From the NCBI GenBank assembly GCA_036491755.1, contig DASXBJ010000034.1, forward strand, positions 1 through 13,837: 13,837 bases of DNA, written 5' to 3'. Each line of letters starts with the position of its first letter. The first letter of the stretch is position 1. Made by a program: the position numbers and the translations under genes. The notes under the pieces were generated by a model. It saw nothing but the letters and a program-made list of their open reading frames with translations, was not told the DNA's origin and ran no database searches. The DNA comes from DASXBJ01 sp036491755. Lineage in GTDB: Bacteria; Chloroflexota; Dormibacteria; Dormibacterales; Dormibacteraceae. Shown piece by piece: positions 11,659 through 13,837 of this stretch.

Positions 11659-12486
11659 ATGCGCGCCGTCGGCGGCGCTCATGCCAATGCTTCGGCCAAG
11701 CGAGCAATGATGGCTCCCCAACGGCCACTCGATCTTGACCGATCCGCGAGCGAGGACGTACACCCCGCGGAACATCAACGCGTGCGCGCTCTGATCGCTG
11801 ACCAAGACGCGCTTGCGCGCCGAATGATGCAAGACGTTCTACAGGACGTTGCCGGACTCGTGGTGATCGGGGGAGCTCGCGATGGCCGCGAGGCGGTGGA
11901 GCTGGCCAGGCACTACCGCCCGGACGTGTTGCTGGTCGACCTTGAGCTGCCGCCCGCCGGCGGGGTCGAGCTGATCCGCCAGGTGGTGGCGGTCCTTGAT
12001 ACGCGCATCCTGACCGTATCGGCCGCGGCCGACATCGACGAAGCGGTGCTGGCGGCGTTGCACGCAGGCGCGATTGGGCATATCGACAAGGACATCGAGC
12101 CCGATGAGTTTGTGCGCTTGGTGATCCTCGCCTCGAGCGGTAACACGATCCTCCCCAGCAGGGTCATGACGCGATTGCTCGAGGCCTGGCGCGAGATCCC
12201 TGCCGGCGGCTGGCGGCCGCTGCGAAGCACCTTGACCACGCGCGAGTGGCAGATCGTCGACCTGCTTGGCGAGGGTGCGTCGACTGAGGCCATCGCTGAG
12301 CGGCTGGTGCTCTCACCGACCACGGTCTACAGCCATGTCTACCGCTTGCTGCACAAGCTGGGGGTGCATTCACGATGGGAAGCCGTAGCCGCGGCGCAGC
12401 GTCTGCGCCAGCAGGAGGCCTCGATGGAAAGCTCTCCAGTCACGGAACTCCTCCGGTCACCGCCAAAGAAGCCGATGAGCCGGTAA
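11659..12486 (+). CDS. NarL/LuxR-family orphan response regulator, second paralogue
   Basis: A 275-residue regulator from ATG 11659, chosen because MRAVGGAHAN and what follows align gap-free with the paralogue's N-terminal tail; ATG 11707 or 11710 are alternatives, and no start has a good ribosome-binding site. The receiver domain has D48 followed by Gln where a second acidic residue is usual, phosphoacceptor D94 (LLVDLELPPAGG), S121 and K144 (GHIDKD). The C-terminal LuxR HTH is LTTREWQIVDLLGEGASTEA to VYSHVYRLLHKLGVHSR. It is strongly similar to the regulator at 1742-2575 throughout, especially in the recognition helix, so both probably bind the same or similar DNA. No kinase gene is nearby. 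It lies beyond the RiPP operon promoter, transcribed away from it. A role in controlling the cluster is inferred from position and duplication. Confidence 0.88.
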   Translation: MRAVGGAHANASAKRAMMAPQRPLDLDRSASEDVHPAEHQRVRALIADQDALARRMMQDVLQDVAGLVVIGGARDGREAVELARHYRPDVLLVDLELPPAGGVELIRQVVAVLDTRILTVSAAADIDEAVLAALHAGAIGHIDKDIEPDEFVRLVILASSGNTILPSRVMTRLLEAWREIPAGGWRPLRSTLTTREWQIVDLLGEGASTEAIAERLVLSPTTVYSHVYRLLHKLGVHSRWEAVAAAQRLRQQEASMESSPVTELLRSPPKKPMSR

Positions 12487-12512
12487 ACCGAGGTCGACCA
12501 CCTCGGAACCGG
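12480..12512. terminator. Bidirectional hairpin terminator between convergent genes
   Basis: Inner stem CCGAGGT (12488-12494) with ACCTCGG (12500-12506), loop CGACC. Outer stem CCGGT (12480-12484) with ACCGG (12508-12512), separated by a small internal loop. It overlaps the TAA of the second response regulator and faces the phospholipase gene, so it could end both transcripts. No U-tract on either side. Confidence 0.6.
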
Positions 12513-12582
12513 TAACTGGCCGTTGGCGGCGGCTGGCCGCCTACGACATCGCCCGACTCGCCGCCCAGGGTCCCGGCAACGG

Positions 12583-13837
12583 TCACAGGCACGTCCGCAA
12601 CGCCGCGGGGTCCGTCTCGACGAGTTCGCGCACGGCGATTCGGCCGGCGTCGCGCATGTGGGGCAGCTGCTTCCAGTCGAGCAGTCCCGCTCCGTCGATC
12701 ACCGGCCTGATAACGACGTCCGCGTGCTGTCGGGCCGCGGTAACGGTGTCGCTGCTGGCCAGTGCGAGCGTGCGGAGCATCGTCTCGGCAAGGCGTGGAA
12801 GTTCGACGTCCTGTCCGGTGATCAGCCGGCGGGCACGAGCGCGCCAGGACCACGACGGCACGACGCGGCGGGGTCGCCACGCCTCAACACGGGTGACGTC
12901 GACAGCGATCACCGGTCCCTCCGCAGCAGCCGCCATGGCTTCGACCGGCAGGTTGTCGAGCATCCCGCCGTCGACCAGCAGCGTCCCGTCCGACCTCGGA
13001 ACGGGCGGAAAGATGCCGGGGATAGCCAGGCTCGCGAAGACCGCCTCGTGGAGTCGACCCGTTCTGTGGATGACCGCGGATCGGCTATTCAGATCTGCGC
13101 TGAGGCAGAAGAAGCGGAGCGGCAGGCTTTCGATCGTGGCTTCGCCGAACGCCTCGGCTAGCAACCGGCGCGTACGCAGGCCGCGGACGAGGGAGAACGC
13201 CGGAAGTGTGTAGTCGCCGCTGGGGTTCTGGTCGACGAGGTAACGGCGGAAGGTCTCGAACATGGTGTCGTCGTCCATCTCGACCCCGACGGCGCCGGCG
13301 ACGACGGCGCCCATGCTCACACCGCCGACGCGATCGATCCGGACCCCCATCGCGCGGAGCTCCTCCACGACGCCAAGGTGGGCAAACGCACGCGCCCCGC
13401 CACCCGAGAAGACGATCCCGACGGCCCGTCCGGCAAGGCGCCGGGCGGTGAGAGCCAGCCAGCGGCGCACCGCCGTCTCGTCAGGAAGCGTCTGCGTCGC
13501 GCTGGGTTGGAACGTCCCGATCAGATCGTCAGTGACCGACGGGCCGAGGATCAGTAGCTCGCATCCGTGAAGCAGCGGCGCGTGGGCGATCCATGCGGTC
13601 CTCGGAAGACCGCGACTCACCGCGATTGTCCGGTCGGCCTCCGCCAGCGCCGTGTCGGTCCACGCGTCGCCTGGTTGATCACCTGCACTCAGCAAAACCC
13701 AGCGACTGATCGTCTCTGCACGCTCGATCGCAGCAACGTGGTCGGCGTCGGAGACGAACTCGCCGGATCGAAGCACCGCCACCTCACCCGCCGATCCCAG
13801 CTCGGCCGCGAGACGACCAGCGACGTCATCGGTCGAG
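12583..13837 (-). CDS. Patatin/NTE-family phospholipase, N-terminus outside the window
   Basis: A serine lipase-type acyl hydrolase of the RssA/NTE group, acting on phospholipids or lysophospholipids. The frame is open through the right end of the window, so the start lies beyond it; a GTG at 13782 is internal rather than a start, since LAAELGSAGE continues the fold upstream. Numbered from that GTG, the oxyanion-hole glycine loop SGGGARAFAHLGV begins at 126, the nucleophile elbow GVSMG has S156, and the catalytic Asp is D271 in VDGGMLDNLPV. The 120 residues before the catalytic domain (VAVLRSGEFVSDADHVAAIE, RWVLLSAGD) resemble the linker domain found after cyclic-nucleotide-binding domains in NTE-like proteins. 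A cNMP sensor may therefore lie upstream; it is not visible here. It is probably unrelated to the RiPP cluster. Confidence 0.88.
   Translation of the reverse strand, partial: STDDVAGRLAAELGSAGEVAVLRSGEFVSDADHVAAIERAETISRWVLLSAGDQPGDAWTDTALAEADRTIAVSRGLPRTAWIAHAPLLHGCELLILGPSVTDDLIGTFQPSATQTLPDETAVRRWLALTARRLAGRAVGIVFSGGGARAFAHLGVVEELRAMGVRIDRVGGVSMGAVVAGAVGVEMDDDTMFETFRRYLVDQNPSGDYTLPAFSLVRGLRTRRLLAEAFGEATIESLPLRFFCLSADLNSRSAVIHRTGRLHEAVFASLAIPGIFPPVPRSDGTLLVDGGMLDNLPVEAMAAAAEGPVIAVDVTRVEAWRPRRVVPSWSWRARARRLITGQDVELPRLAETMLRTLALASSDTVTAARQHADVVIRPVIDGAGLLDWKQLPHMRDAGRIAVRELVETDPAALRTCL

Noticed and set aside
1..13837. Mobile element, CRISPR, tRNA or rRNA
   Set aside because: No transposase or integrase frames, no regularly spaced repeats, and no RNA-gene signatures were found on either strand.

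Overview
The window is high-GC DNA with ATG, GTG and TTG starts, an AfsR-type (wHTH-BTAD-NB-ARC-TPR) regulator and NarL/LuxR-type orphan response regulators. This points to an actinobacterium. A secreted 205-residue protein of a type I associate with Thermoleophilia/Solirubrobacterales makes that class my best guess (inference, no search done).

Layout, left to right. (1) 1-492: a small HicA-HicB-like toxin-antitoxin pair in which the toxin frame is broken by one extra base. (2) 782-1399 (-): a signal-peptide protein of unknown function; about 110 bp upstream of it lies a tandem pair of TGATGA/TCATCA dyads. (3) 1742-2575 (-): a NarL-like response regulator, divergent from (4) 2766-5747 (+): a 993-residue AfsR/SARP-like ATPase regulator. 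(5) 5823-10491 (-): a RiPP operon, in transcription order a 24-codon micro-ORF with an exceptionally strong ribosome-binding site, two near-identical 61-residue precursor peptides, a strong RNA stem-loop, an MvdC/MvdD-type ATP-grasp ligase, an ABC permease, a separate ABC ATPase with a proline-rich tail, and a trypsin-fold serine protease without a signal peptide. (6) 11659-12486 (+): a second NarL-like response regulator, a close paralogue of the first. (7) 12583-13837 (-): a patatin/NTE-type phospholipase whose N-terminus lies outside the window.

The central system is a graspetide (omega-ester/amide peptide) gene cluster. The ATP-grasp enzyme would join Ser/Thr side chains to Asp side chains of the precursor cores. 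The two precursors keep five hydroxyl residues and five aspartates at identical positions while the segment between them has diverged. The ABC pair would export the product, and the protease may remove the leader. The same two-dyad regulatory module, with identical internal spacing, stands upstream of both the RiPP operon and the distant secreted-protein gene, so the two are probably co-regulated, perhaps by the paralogous response regulators and/or the AfsR-like protein in this window. I see no RNA genes, CRISPR arrays, transposases or integrases.
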